A stretch of DNA of 42,534 nt from an uncultured Prochlorococcus sp. (GCA_902525585.1 CABZHQ010000015.1:1-42534), one strand, 5' to 3'; positions 29,571 through 37,065 are shown, counted from the stretch's first letter. Made by a program: numbers and translations. The notes: generated from the letters alone by a model not told the origin.

Positions 29571-29792
29571 ATGAATTCTTATTTTAATCAAATTTATAAA
29601 ATAATTTTTCTTTTATTACTTACGAATAGTTCCAGTTTATATGCACATAATTTATTTAATGGTGGTTGCAAAGAACATTGTGGGCATAAAGTTAAAGTAA
29701 TAAGTAATAAAAAAAAATTAAATAATATTGATGATCAAATAAATATTGAAAGCAAAAATTCTTGTTTAAATAAATCACTTTGTAGAGGTTGA
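29571..29792 (+). CDS. Exported small Cys/His-rich protein, unknown
   Basis: 73 residues. The signal peptide probably ends at SSLYA-HN. The mature part begins HNLFNGGCKEHCGHK with C33, C37, H26, H36 and H39, then a Lys/Asn linker, then SCLNKSLCRG with C65 and C71. The spacing suggests a metal site or two disulfides. No known family is recognised. It lies upstream of a zinc-ribbon membrane protein and about 1 kb from the WD40 end of the zinc gene group. Confidence 0.65.
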   Translation: MNSYFNQIYKIIFLLLLTNSSSLYAHNLFNGGCKEHCGHKVKVISNKKKLNNIDDQINIESKNSCLNKSLCRG

Positions 29793-29817
29793 CCTCTTGA
29801 GATTTTTTTAAATTGTT

Positions 29818-30093
29818 TTATGAAGTTTGTTCTTTGATAATTATCATTAAAGTACCATTTGCTTGATAATTTTTATTAGGAGGATTTATTTGATTTTTAA
29901 TTAAAAAAATAAAAGTATAAATCAACGGTAGAAGTAGTGATGAAGCAGCAACTAAAGCGATTATCTGGTTCAATCTAATAAATGGTTTTTTTACTAGATC
30001 CTCTCCACATAATCCACAAATCAAATTACCTTTTAAGGATTGTTTTTGAAATTGATATTTAGGATTGCAATATGGGCAATAATATCGAACCAT
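29818..30093 (-). CDS. Zinc-ribbon membrane-anchored protein, unknown
   Basis: 91 residues. The N-terminal half has two CxxC knuckles (C6/C9 in YYCPYCN and C26/C29 in ICGLCGEDL), a typical zinc ribbon. One membrane span (about residues 42-65) follows, then a short polar tail. Topology is probably ribbon in the cytoplasm. Function unknown. It starts about 60 nt downstream (minus strand) of a strong terminator. Confidence 0.75.
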   Translation of the reverse strand: MVRYYCPYCNPKYQFQKQSLKGNLICGLCGEDLVKKPFIRLNQIIALVAASSLLLPLIYTFIFLIKNQINPPNKNYQANGTLMIIIKEQTS

Positions 30094-30154
30094 TTTAAAA
30101 TTTTATTGTTTTAATCATTATCTATAAAACTAGAAGAAAGTCATCTTATTAAAA

Positions 30155-30180
30155 AAAGAGGGCTAATTTAAGCCCTCTTT
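30155..30180 (-). terminator. Strong Rho-independent terminator
   Basis: A perfect 10-bp stem (AAAGAGGGCT / AGCCCTCTTT) with a 6-nt loop. On the minus strand the stem is followed by a run of Ts continuing its own (seven in total), whereas the plus-strand side has only a short T tract, so it mainly stops minus-strand transcription arriving from about 30460. Confidence 0.85.
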
Positions 30181-30276
30181 TATCTCTTACTTATATTTTT
30201 TACTGAAGTTATTAACGCACCTAAATCATGGATCCTTGTTGCTAACTTCTTTTAAGCTAATGCTCACCAAAATTAA

Positions 30277-30366
30277 CTAATTGTCTTTAACTGGGGCAAA
30301 AACTCTAGAATTAAGCTTGTTTCTTAAAGGGCACCTAAACGATGCAGAAGAAGGAAGCTTAGACAT
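30277..30366 (-). CDS. Possible 29-residue ORF inside the unexplained transcript
   Basis: ATG-initiated, reading MSKLPSSASFRCPLRN and ending FAPVKDN. There is no clear Shine-Dalgarno. The same frame stays free of stops again after the TAG (VSISLKEVSNKDP before a TGA), which could mean a decayed gene or chance. No family recognised. Confidence 0.3.
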   Translation of the reverse strand: MSKLPSSASFRCPLRNKLNSRVFAPVKDN

Positions 30367-30407
30367 TAATAAAAAATAATTGGAGCAGTTAATTAAATTA
30401 GTTCGGT

Positions 30408-30440
30408 TTATTCCGAAATTTCAGGCAGGCTATCGATCAT
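30408..30440 (-). CDS. Possible 10-residue leader ORF with a perfect Shine-Dalgarno
   Basis: MIDSLPEISE and stop. AGGAGGT (30449-30455) lies exactly 8 nt upstream, an ideal ribosome binding site that is unusual in this AT-rich genome. The peptide may be a leader or a true small protein; nothing similar is recognised. Confidence 0.35.
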   Translation of the reverse strand: MIDSLPEISE

Positions 30441-30652
30441 TTTGAAAGACCTCCTATAACTCAACAATATAAAATTAGGAAAATATTTCTCTAAAGACAA
30501 TCCGTTTTTATACGCATTGCTTTTTTATTAAAAATGTCCGAGAGTAGTAATCAATCGAGCTAATTTTTTTGAGATATTTTTAGTAAGTTTTGCTTATTTC
30601 TTTTGATATTTAATTCGTCTATCTTAATTTTAAATAATTGAGGAAATCTTTT

Positions 30653-30808
30653 ATGAATCATTCGAAAGAAGTTAGTAAAACTGATAAATCTAATCCCATA
30701 GACGAATATTTTCAATGTCTTTCATATTGCGATATTCACCCAAAAGGGATAGATAATGACTGTGAGGTTATCTGTATGGAAAGACATTTAAAAGCTAACT
30801 ATTGGTAA
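30653..30808 (+). CDS. Small twin-CX3C protein, unknown
   Basis: 51 residues, below usual ORF length cut-offs. Ribosome site GAGGAAATC precedes the ATG. The sequence has C22-x3-C26 (QCLSYC) and C37-x3-C41 (DCEVIC), a twin CX3C layout expected to form a helical hairpin held by two disulfides or to bind a metal, and ends MERHLKANYW. No signal peptide. It is tail-to-tail (25 nt) with the WD40 gene of the zinc locus. Function is unknown; a metal link is inference from place and cysteines. Confidence 0.7.
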   Translation: MNHSKEVSKTDKSNPIDEYFQCLSYCDIHPKGIDNDCEVICMERHLKANYW

Positions 30809-30833
30809 TTAATAAATTTTTACTTTTTACTTT

Positions 30834-31907
30834 TTACTTAAATCCCTTTGAAAAAAGGTTTGTACGAACTTTAAATTTCCATACATTTACAACACCTTTT
30901 GCATTGACTGCTGCAAGTGCACAATCATCAGGTCTCCAAGATATTGCCCCTACTAAATCTCCTGCGAATGCAGCCCCAACGGGATCACCATTACCGTCAT
31001 TTTTGAGAAAACTTGCGACAACAGAACCATCCCTAGATCCTGAGGCTACAAGCATACCTTTATTTGAAAAAGCTAGGCTCGAAATGGGTTCTGTATGGTG
31101 ACATAGCTCTCCTGGCATAGTCCCTTCTGGACCATTTCCTATAAAGCTCCAAACTGTAATTCTTTCACTGCCACTAGTTGCTAATAATTTTCCGCTGTCA
31201 TCAAAAGAAAGATGACTTGGTTTACCAGGGTATCCAGTCATTTCAGCATCCATTCCTGTTGATCTTCTCCAAAAATGAACTGAATTGTCTTGACTCCCAC
31301 AGGCGACTATATCTCCATCAGGGCTTAATTCCATAGATACCAATGATCCTTGCCATTCGAGTTTTTGATTCGTTTTATTATTAACTATGTCAAAGAATGT
31401 CACTCTTCCATAGCAAGCAGTTGCTAGCTCATTTTTATTTGACCACGTTATTGCACTTACTGTGCTTGGATGGTCTTCTGAGATCCATTTCTCTTCACCA
31501 ATTTCATTAAAAACATATACTTTTTTTGAGGAAGCTATCGCTATAAATAAACCGTCATTAGACCACTTGAGGTGTTCTACCCAACCTTTGCCAAGATCAA
31601 GTGTTTTAATAACTTTACCTTCATGGCAATTACAAATTTGAACATTTCCATCCTGACCTGATGTTGCAAAAATTTCACCCTCTGGATGAATTGCCATTGC
31701 TAGTAGACCACCAGAGTGAGTATTTTCTTTTTTCCAAATAATTTTTCCAGTATCTCCTTCGAACGAAAAAAGACCTCCTGCTACGTCTCCAACAATAAAT
31801 TGTTTCCCTTTAAGAGCCCAGCCACATGCTATGGCGTAATCGTTAACCTCAGCAGTCCATCCTTCATGGAACATGCCTCTTGGGCTAAATGGTTCTATAT
31901 CAGGCAT
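30834..31907 (-). CDS. WD40-repeat beta-propeller protein
   Basis: 357 residues forming about seven WD-type blades. Examples are LLAMAIHPEGEIFATSGQDGNVQICN, VEHLKWSNDGLFIAIASSKKVYVFN, LVSMELSPDGDIVACGSQDNSVHFWR and ISSLAFSNKGMLVASGSRDGSVVASF. It is a scaffold with no enzymatic residues visible and no signal peptide. The start overlaps the end of the COG0523 GTPase gene by 13 nt, so they are translated together. It may be the partner or client platform of that GTPase; this is inference from coupling. Confidence 0.88.
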   Translation of the reverse strand: MPDIEPFSPRGMFHEGWTAEVNDYAIACGWALKGKQFIVGDVAGGLFSFEGDTGKIIWKKENTHSGGLLAMAIHPEGEIFATSGQDGNVQICNCHEGKVIKTLDLGKGWVEHLKWSNDGLFIAIASSKKVYVFNEIGEEKWISEDHPSTVSAITWSNKNELATACYGRVTFFDIVNNKTNQKLEWQGSLVSMELSPDGDIVACGSQDNSVHFWRRSTGMDAEMTGYPGKPSHLSFDDSGKLLATSGSERITVWSFIGNGPEGTMPGELCHHTEPISSLAFSNKGMLVASGSRDGSVVASFLKNDGNGDPVGAAFAGDLVGAISWRPDDCALAAVNAKGVVNVWKFKVRTNLFSKGFK

Positions 31908-33244
31908 TTATCAAAGCCTTCTTGCATCTCTTTCTCATTTAAATTTCTACCGATAAAAACAAGTTGATTTCTACGAGGTTCGTTACCCCATTCTTTATCA
32001 GGTTGTGCAGTAAATAACATGTGAACTCCCTGGAAAACTATTCTCCTTGGGTTACCTGAGTAACTTATGAAACCTTTAGTTCTGAATATATCCACTCCTT
32101 TTTCTGATAGAAGTCTTCCCATCCAAGTATTTAGTTTTTCTGGGTCAACATCTCCAAAACGCTCTATAGCAATTGAGCCTACTTCATCATCATGTTCGTG
32201 CTCTGCTTGCCAGAATCTTTCAGTACTAAATGGAATCTCTTTATTTTCGTCACTTTTAATGACTTTCATATTGAATTCTTCAGCAGTGTGCTGTGTAAAC
32301 AAACCTATTTTTGTTGGTTTTTCTATGTTCAGGATGAAGGATTTATTTCCTTTATCCTCCAATTTGAGATTTATATGTTCTCCATATGGGATGGTATTTC
32401 CAGGATCTAAACTATTAGCTTTTTCTGCATAAAGTCTCACGGAGGATTCAGCACCATCTTTAAGTTCCTCTTCACTCTCTCCTTGGTTAGCGAGGGCTAC
32501 TAAGGACATTTCTGGATCGGGTCCTTCTTCTAGCATTAATTCATATTTACCTGCATCAAGATCGTAAACACCTGTCCATTCAAAAGGATATTCTGGTTCA
32601 AGGAATGTTGGCCTGCGTTTAAGGATCTGATCAAGATCAAATGCACTTAGATTTAAGACTGTTTCAATTGGTACTTTGGCATTCTCGGCTCTAATAATTC
32701 GGGTCATTCGGTTCATATCTCTCAATCTCGATTCAAGAGTATTTAGTGCATCATCAGAGACTAAATCAGTTTTGTTAAGGACAAGAACATCTGCAAATGC
32801 CACTTGTTCTGAACTTTCATCACTCCTGCCTAACTGTTGATCAATGTGGGCAGCATCAACTAAAGTCACAATTCCATCAAGAGTGAATTCAGAACTAATC
32901 TCTTCATCCATGAAAAATGTCTGAGCAACTGGACCTGGATCTGCTAATCCTGTCGTTTCTACTAAAACATAGTCAAACTTATCTCTTCTTTTCATAAGGT
33001 TGCCAAGGACTCTTATTAAATCGCCGCGAACAGTACAACAAATGCACCCGTTTGACATCTCAAACACTTCTTCATCGGCATTAATTACGAGCCCTTGATC
33101 TATACCCACTTCACCGTATTCATTTTCAATTACTGCTATTCTTTTCCCGTGCTCTTCACTCAATATTCTATTAAGCAAAGTAGTCTTTCCTGATCCTAAG
33201 AATCCAGTAAGTATGGTTACAGGAACCTTTTCCTTAATACTCAT
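31895..33244 (-). CDS. COG0523 (CobW/ZNG-type) metal-chaperone GTPase
   Basis: 449 residues. The G domain has P-loop GFLGSGKTT (residues 14-22), IENEYGEVGID, the metal motif NGCICC (C67, C69, C70) and VLNKTDLV for guanine specificity. The acidic middle segment (about 225-275) is longer than in short family members. The C-terminal CobW_C domain (about 300-440) contains HTAEEFN and RTKGFISY(S). Family members deliver zinc or cobalt to client proteins at the cost of GTP. Here, 84 nt downstream of znuA on the same strand, zinc is by far the most likely metal. Confidence 0.93.
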   Translation of the reverse strand: MSIKEKVPVTILTGFLGSGKTTLLNRILSEEHGKRIAVIENEYGEVGIDQGLVINADEEVFEMSNGCICCTVRGDLIRVLGNLMKRRDKFDYVLVETTGLADPGPVAQTFFMDEEISSEFTLDGIVTLVDAAHIDQQLGRSDESSEQVAFADVLVLNKTDLVSDDALNTLESRLRDMNRMTRIIRAENAKVPIETVLNLSAFDLDQILKRRPTFLEPEYPFEWTGVYDLDAGKYELMLEEGPDPEMSLVALANQGESEEELKDGAESSVRLYAEKANSLDPGNTIPYGEHINLKLEDKGNKSFILNIEKPTKIGLFTQHTAEEFNMKVIKSDENKEIPFSTERFWQAEHEHDDEVGSIAIERFGDVDPEKLNTWMGRLLSEKGVDIFRTKGFISYSGNPRRIVFQGVHMLFTAQPDKEWGNEPRRNQLVFIGRNLNEKEMQEGFDKCLI

Positions 33245-33328
33245 TTCTCTCTGTTTTTAAAATGTAATGCTAACCATCAATATAATAATCAAAAAATCGA
33301 AATGAAAACCATTTTTATCTATAAAATT

Positions 33329-34426
33329 TTATTGATTAAGTGATCCCCAGTTACTTGCTAAATCAAAACCTGTTGTCTCATTACATGAGCCACCAAGCTC
33401 GTTGACGATAGTGCACGTGTTGTGAACTGCCACAGTGATAGTGTTTCCTTCCATCATTAGTCCATCGACAAAAATTTGATTAGAAGAGAGTGGGATAGAA
33501 CTTTGCTTGCTTAAATTATTGACTAATTTTGAAGCAGGCTCTTGCTCCTTAAATATGACTTTGACATTTTCTTCCTTTAACTCATTTAAAACTTTTGATA
33601 TGTTCTGAGGCCTCAGGCTAGATGAATGACCTAAGAAATCTAATAAACTTATCGTTTCAAAACCAAATGCATCGCCATAGTAATCCATAGCTTTGTGTTT
33701 TGAAACAATTACACGATTTGAAGAAGGGATAGTAGATACTTGTTTAACAATCCATTTATCAAGATCTTCTAGCGTTTTGTCAAAAGTTTTGAATCTACTA
33801 GAGATAGCTTTGCGTAGTTTTCTTTCAGGCACATCTTTTTTCAGACTTTTTGATACGACTTCACCCATCTTGATGATGTTATGAGGATCATGCCAGACAT
33901 GTGGATCCACGCCTCCGTGATCATGATGGTCGTGGTCATCATGGTCATCATGTTTCTTTGCTGAGTGTCCATGATCGTCGTGGTCATCATGGTCGTCATG
34001 TTTCTTTGCTGAGTGTCCATGATCGTCGTGGTCATCATGGTCACTATGATCGTCAATATCAATTGCGCTTACGCCTAAAACAACAGTGCTATTTCTCTTC
34101 ACCCAATTCCTCATTGCGGGTGTCATTTCTGTCCCTAAAGTAAAAACTTTATCTGCCTTTTTTAATAATCTTGCCTGTTTTGGAGAAATTTTTAAATCAT
34201 GAACATCTTGTTTTCTATCTACTAGACATATAACTTTATCGGAAGGGAGTGCTATAGATTTAACTATATCGCAGGTAAGAGGCTCAACTGCTACATAGTT
34301 TTTACTTTCAGCAAAGGCACCGTTTGTATTTATTGAGAATAATGCCGCACTAGCGATAAGTGAATTTCGGATAGATACTTTTTTATGAGATATATAGCTT
34401 GAAAAAATTCTCTTAAAAATTGACAT
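33329..34426 (-). CDS. znuA: Zinc ABC transporter, periplasmic binding protein with His-rich loop
   Basis: 365 residues. A signal sequence (about 1-40, ending GAFAES) exports it. Cluster A-I folds include the metal ligand H76 in QDVHDLKISP, then a His/Asp-rich loop (about residues 127-170) before DPHVWHDPHN, and a late SKHKAMDYYGDAFGF. The loop is built from nearly identical 16-residue units (DHGHSAKKHDDHDDHD type). This is the ZnuA pattern; the loop buffers or senses zinc. It is divergent from znuC across a likely Zur operator. Confidence 0.95.
   Translation of the reverse strand: MSIFKRIFSSYISHKKVSIRNSLIASAALFSINTNGAFAESKNYVAVEPLTCDIVKSIALPSDKVICLVDRKQDVHDLKISPKQARLLKKADKVFTLGTEMTPAMRNWVKRNSTVVLGVSAIDIDDHSDHDDHDDHGHSAKKHDDHDDHDDHGHSAKKHDDHDDHDHHDHGGVDPHVWHDPHNIIKMGEVVSKSLKKDVPERKLRKAISSRFKTFDKTLEDLDKWIVKQVSTIPSSNRVIVSKHKAMDYYGDAFGFETISLLDFLGHSSSLRPQNISKVLNELKEENVKVIFKEQEPASKLVNNLSKQSSIPLSSNQIFVDGLMMEGNTITVAVHNTCTIVNELGGSCNETTGFDLASNWGSLNQ
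33934..34048. repeat. Tandem 48-nt repeats coding the ZnuA His-rich loop
   Basis: Two almost identical 48-nt units (33934-33981 and 33982-34029) plus a partial third (to about 34048), in frame within znuA. Each encodes 16 residues rich in His and Asp. The near identity at third positions indicates recent duplication or gene-conversion. Confidence 0.92.
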
Positions 34427-34446
34427 AAAAAAATGATAGATATTTT

Positions 34447-34463
34447 AAAATGATAATCATTTT
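34447..34463. promoter_or_regulatory. Palindromic Zur/Fur-type operator between znuA and znuC
   Basis: AAAATGAT-A-ATCATTTT, a perfect 17-nt inverted repeat containing TGATAATCA, lies 20 nt from the znuA start and 91 nt from znuC. It matches the TGATAATNATTATCA-like sites of the Fur family. With the regulator gene close by, zinc-dependent repression of both directions is the obvious reading. Confidence 0.82.
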
Positions 34464-34554
34464 CATTTTTATATGCAAGTTTAGGTATAAAATGTTTTTA
34501 AAGTAAATTATTTTCCATAATTAAAATATTATGGGGTTGTAAGTTCAAGTATTA

Positions 34555-35325
34555 ATGTCACTACTAGTAGCTGAAAATTTATCTTATTCGTATGCAAAAA
34601 ATGTAAGCCCGGCTATAAGTAAAGTTTCCATAACAGTTGAACCAGGTACATTAACTGCTCTAGTAGGACCAAACGGAGCTGGCAAATCTACTCTTTTAAG
34701 AATATTGCAGGGACAATGTATTCCTGATAATGGCCAGATAACTATTGACGGGGAGAAGTTAATTAGACAAAGATCTCAGGTGGCACTCATGCCACAAAGA
34801 AGCTCTATGAATTGGAAATTTCCAATAACTGTAGAAAAACTAGTTTCATTAGGACAAATAAAATACTCAAAATCAAAAAGTAGTAGTCCTTTTCAAATAA
34901 AAGCTCTTCTTGCCAACCCTAATGCATGGATTAATAAATGCTGTGAATTGGAGGCCACAATGCAAAGAGTCGGCATTGCAAATATTGCTAAAAGAAGGCT
35001 TGATTCTTTATCTGGTGGACAACAACAAAGAGCTCTATTAGCCAAAACATTAATGTCTCCAGCAAAAATTTTCCTTCTTGATGAACCTTGTGCAGCTTTA
35101 GATCCACCTGCAAAGGAGGATTTTCTAAAAATTGTTCGTCAACTTGCTGATGCTGGTCTTTCTTTAATGGTGAGCAGTCATGATTGGGGTACCTCGTTAA
35201 ATAGTTATGATCAAGTTATTGTTTTGGATAAAGCTGTATTAGCCTGTGGAAGCCCTGATTCCATAAAAGATAAATTAGAGGATATAAATATCAGCTCTAT
35301 TGAGGATAATAATTGTTGTGATTAA
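34555..35325 (+). CDS. znuC: Zinc ABC transporter, ATP-binding protein
   Basis: 256 residues. Walker A GPNGAGKST (about residues 38-46), Q-loop in LMPQRSSMNW, signature LSGGQQQRA, Walker B IFLLDEPCAALD and H-loop SSHDWG are all intact. It energises zinc uptake with ZnuB and ZnuA. Several cysteines at the C-terminus (NNCCD) could touch metal. The start is ATG at 34555. Confidence 0.94.
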   Translation: MSLLVAENLSYSYAKNVSPAISKVSITVEPGTLTALVGPNGAGKSTLLRILQGQCIPDNGQITIDGEKLIRQRSQVALMPQRSSMNWKFPITVEKLVSLGQIKYSKSKSSSPFQIKALLANPNAWINKCCELEATMQRVGIANIAKRRLDSLSGGQQQRALLAKTLMSPAKIFLLDEPCAALDPPAKEDFLKIVRQLADAGLSLMVSSHDWGTSLNSYDQVIVLDKAVLACGSPDSIKDKLEDINISSIEDNNCCD

Positions 35326-35339
35326 AAAAATATTTAGTT

Positions 35340-35774
35340 TTAACTTTGTGCTTGATAGCAGTTCTGGCAAAGTCCGAAATACTCCAAGGTATGGAACAAC
35401 AATTGGAATTTCTTTGGATTTGTTTTGGGTGTATGAATATCTTTTACAGGGCACCCTTCCATTTTTGAGGTCTCACCACATTGAACACATGTCAAATGAT
35501 GAATGTCTCTATCTACGGGAGTGTAAAGAACCTCTCCTGTTGGGAGATGTCTAGAACGTATTAAACCATGCTTTATAAGAACTTGAAGATTCCTGTATAC
35601 AGTTGTCAGTCCCATAGCTTTTCCGCTTTCAATCAATTGTCTATGCAACTCTTGACCGCTCAGTTCATCTTCACATTTATTAAGTTCTTCAAGAAGTTGT
35701 TCTTGTCTTTTGGTAATGTCAGGCTTAGTTACCATTGTTTCCGAAATCTTTTTTTGTCCCGTATTTTTGATCAT
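35340..35774 (-). CDS. zur: Fur-family zinc uptake regulator
   Basis: 144 residues. A winged helix (about 20-85, with LSGQELHRQL and GLTTVYRNLQVLIKHGLI) is followed by the dimer domain with HHLTCVQCG and CQNCYQ, two CxxC pairs for the structural zinc. The family member could be Fur, Zur or PerR; placement between znuC and znuB and the palindrome between znuA and znuC favour Zur. Transcribed opposite to its neighbours, with its start 17 nt from znuB. No other Fur gene is in the window for comparison. Confidence 0.85.
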   Translation of the reverse strand: MIKNTGQKKISETMVTKPDITKRQEQLLEELNKCEDELSGQELHRQLIESGKAMGLTTVYRNLQVLIKHGLIRSRHLPTGEVLYTPVDRDIHHLTCVQCGETSKMEGCPVKDIHTPKTNPKKFQLLFHTLEYFGLCQNCYQAQS

Positions 35775-35791
35775 ACCGAATCAATAGATTA

Positions 35792-36577
35792 ATGTCTTTT
35801 ATTAATAGCAGTTGGTGGCTTGTTCCTTTAATAATAACTATTTTTTCAGGAATTCTATGTCCAGCTATGGGAACTGTATTAATAACCCATAGGAGATTAC
35901 TTCAAGTAAATTTAATCTCTCACTGCGTTTTGCCAGGACTTGCTTTAGCCTTAGCGCTTGGAATTCATCCTTCAATTGGTGGGGTTATCAGTGGTCTTTT
36001 AGGTTCTGTAATTGCGGAAAGTTTAACTAATAAAAAGAGTGAAAACTATGAAGCAATAATGAACACAATATTAGCCGGAATGCTTGGGTTTGGAGTCCTT
36101 ATAATCCCTTTACTTGGAATAAGGATCGATTTGGAGGCAGTATTATTTGGCGATTTATTGACAGCAAATTTTGGAGATTTACTTAGAACAATAATTGCTT
36201 TTTTAGTATTTATACTTTTAATGACTTTTGGATATGAAAAGGTTGTTTATGTGGGAATGGATCCAGAAGGAGCATCCGCGAGTGGTATAAACGTTTCTTT
36301 ATTAAATCTTGCTTTGAGTTTTACAACGGCATTAGTAATTGTTAGTTCAATGTCAGCAGTGGGAGTAATTCTTGTAATTGCTCTTGTTTCTACGCCAACT
36401 TTGTTAGGGCTAAATAAGGCTCATAGTTTAAGAATTGCAATGATGAGGTCTTCATTTTTTGGATTATGTATCTCACTTCTGGGCTTTATTCTTTCTATAG
36501 TCTTTAATCTTTCGCCTGGACCTGCCATTAGCGTTATTTGTGTTGCGTCCCTTTTAATTCCTAAGCTTCGCAAATAA
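35792..36577 (+). CDS. znuB: Zinc ABC transporter, permease
   Basis: 261 residues with about eight or nine membrane helices. The family segment HCVLPGLALALALG near residue 45 and PTLLGLNKAHSLRIAMMRSSFFG near the C-terminus match ZnuB/MntB-type permeases. It is separated from znuC by the oppositely oriented regulator, so its promoter must lie in or over the zur 5' end. The stop codon abuts the next gene's stop. Confidence 0.93.
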   Translation: MSFINSSWWLVPLIITIFSGILCPAMGTVLITHRRLLQVNLISHCVLPGLALALALGIHPSIGGVISGLLGSVIAESLTNKKSENYEAIMNTILAGMLGFGVLIIPLLGIRIDLEAVLFGDLLTANFGDLLRTIIAFLVFILLMTFGYEKVVYVGMDPEGASASGINVSLLNLALSFTTALVIVSSMSAVGVILVIALVSTPTLLGLNKAHSLRIAMMRSSFFGLCISLLGFILSIVFNLSPGPAISVICVASLLIPKLRK

Positions 36578-36724
36578 TTAAATCTTAAATGTCCAATCAG
36601 AATTTAATGCTTGAGCTTCTGGATTGTTTTTTAAAGCTACTTCCATAGCTTCTTTTTTATTATTAGCTATAACAACTTCATCAAATTCCTTTCCATTTTT
36701 TTTGAGACTTACTTTGAAACGCAT
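36578..36724 (-). CDS. Small conserved-looking protein, unknown
   Basis: 48 residues starting MRFKVSLKKNGKEFDEVV, then a predicted helix (ANNKKEAMEVALKNNP), ending in SDWTFKI. The mixed strand-helix-strand pattern looks like a compact domain. Its stop codon directly abuts that of znuB, a sign of a real tail-to-tail gene. Confidence 0.65.
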   Translation of the reverse strand: MRFKVSLKKNGKEFDEVVIANNKKEAMEVALKNNPEAQALNSDWTFKI

Positions 36725-36807
36725 AAAAATTATTTAATTAATCAAAAGTTAACCACTAAGCAACTAGATTTAAATACTTTTAAAAGTTAATTGATGAAAT
36801 AGAAACT

Positions 36808-37056
36808 TTAGTTATTCTGAAGTTTTTCTACTACAGATTCTTTCTCAATCTTAGCTACATCCTGTAATCCATTAGCATCAAACCAAGGAGCGTTTTCCCA
36901 ATTAAATCCTTCCCCAAAAGTATTATCGGGAGCAGCTACGTACCAGTGACATGACGAATCGGGAACATCTACAGCACATTTTGACCAGTCAGCTTCCCAT
37001 TGTGGAACTTGTACCCACATTACAGATGCTAATAAAAAAGAAAAAATAAAATTCAT
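36808..37056 (-). CDS. Exported small protein with two Cys, unknown
   Basis: 82 residues. A hydrophobic N-terminus (about 1-17) is a likely signal peptide. The mature part is rich in Trp and acidic residues, with WEADWSKCAVDVPDSSCHWYVAAP (C27 and C36, probably a disulfide) and a helical charged C-terminus. No family recognised. Confidence 0.65.
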   Translation of the reverse strand: MNFIFSFLLASVMWVQVPQWEADWSKCAVDVPDSSCHWYVAAPDNTFGEGFNWENAPWFDANGLQDVAKIEKESVVEKLQNN

Positions 37057-37065
37057 AATTATCGG

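Larger units (their letters stand above)
30150..30470 (-). ncRNA. Candidate minus-strand transcript (unrecognised RNA or small-ORF mRNA)
   Basis: A 559-nt gap separates the zinc-ribbon gene from the next coding ORF. On the minus strand it ends in a strong intrinsic terminator (30155-30180) that no annotated gene accounts for, and near its 5' end it has a perfect Shine-Dalgarno followed by a tiny ORF. The interior holds two copies of TTTAGGTGC (plus-strand coordinates near 30218 and 30330). I could not match it to tmRNA, 6S, RNase P or SRP RNA. The part from 30457 to 30652 is AT-rich with nothing recognisable. Confidence 0.45.

Noticed and set aside
30150..30470. tmRNA, 6S, RNase P or SRP RNA in the 30.2 kb gap
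   Set aside because: No tag-peptide reading frame of the cyanobacterial tmRNA, no tRNA-like acceptor, and no recognisable 6S, RNase P or SRP core.
33934..34048. CRISPR-like direct repeats
   Set aside because: The repeats are contiguous without spacers and lie in frame inside znuA as a His-rich loop.
33841..34143. Alternative-frame ORFs across the ZnuA repeat
   Set aside because: Met/Thr- and His/Arg-rich low-complexity products caused by the repeated codons; shadows of znuA.
35300..35554. ORF overlapping the znuC end and antisense to zur
   Set aside because: Covers conserved Zur Cys motifs on the other strand.
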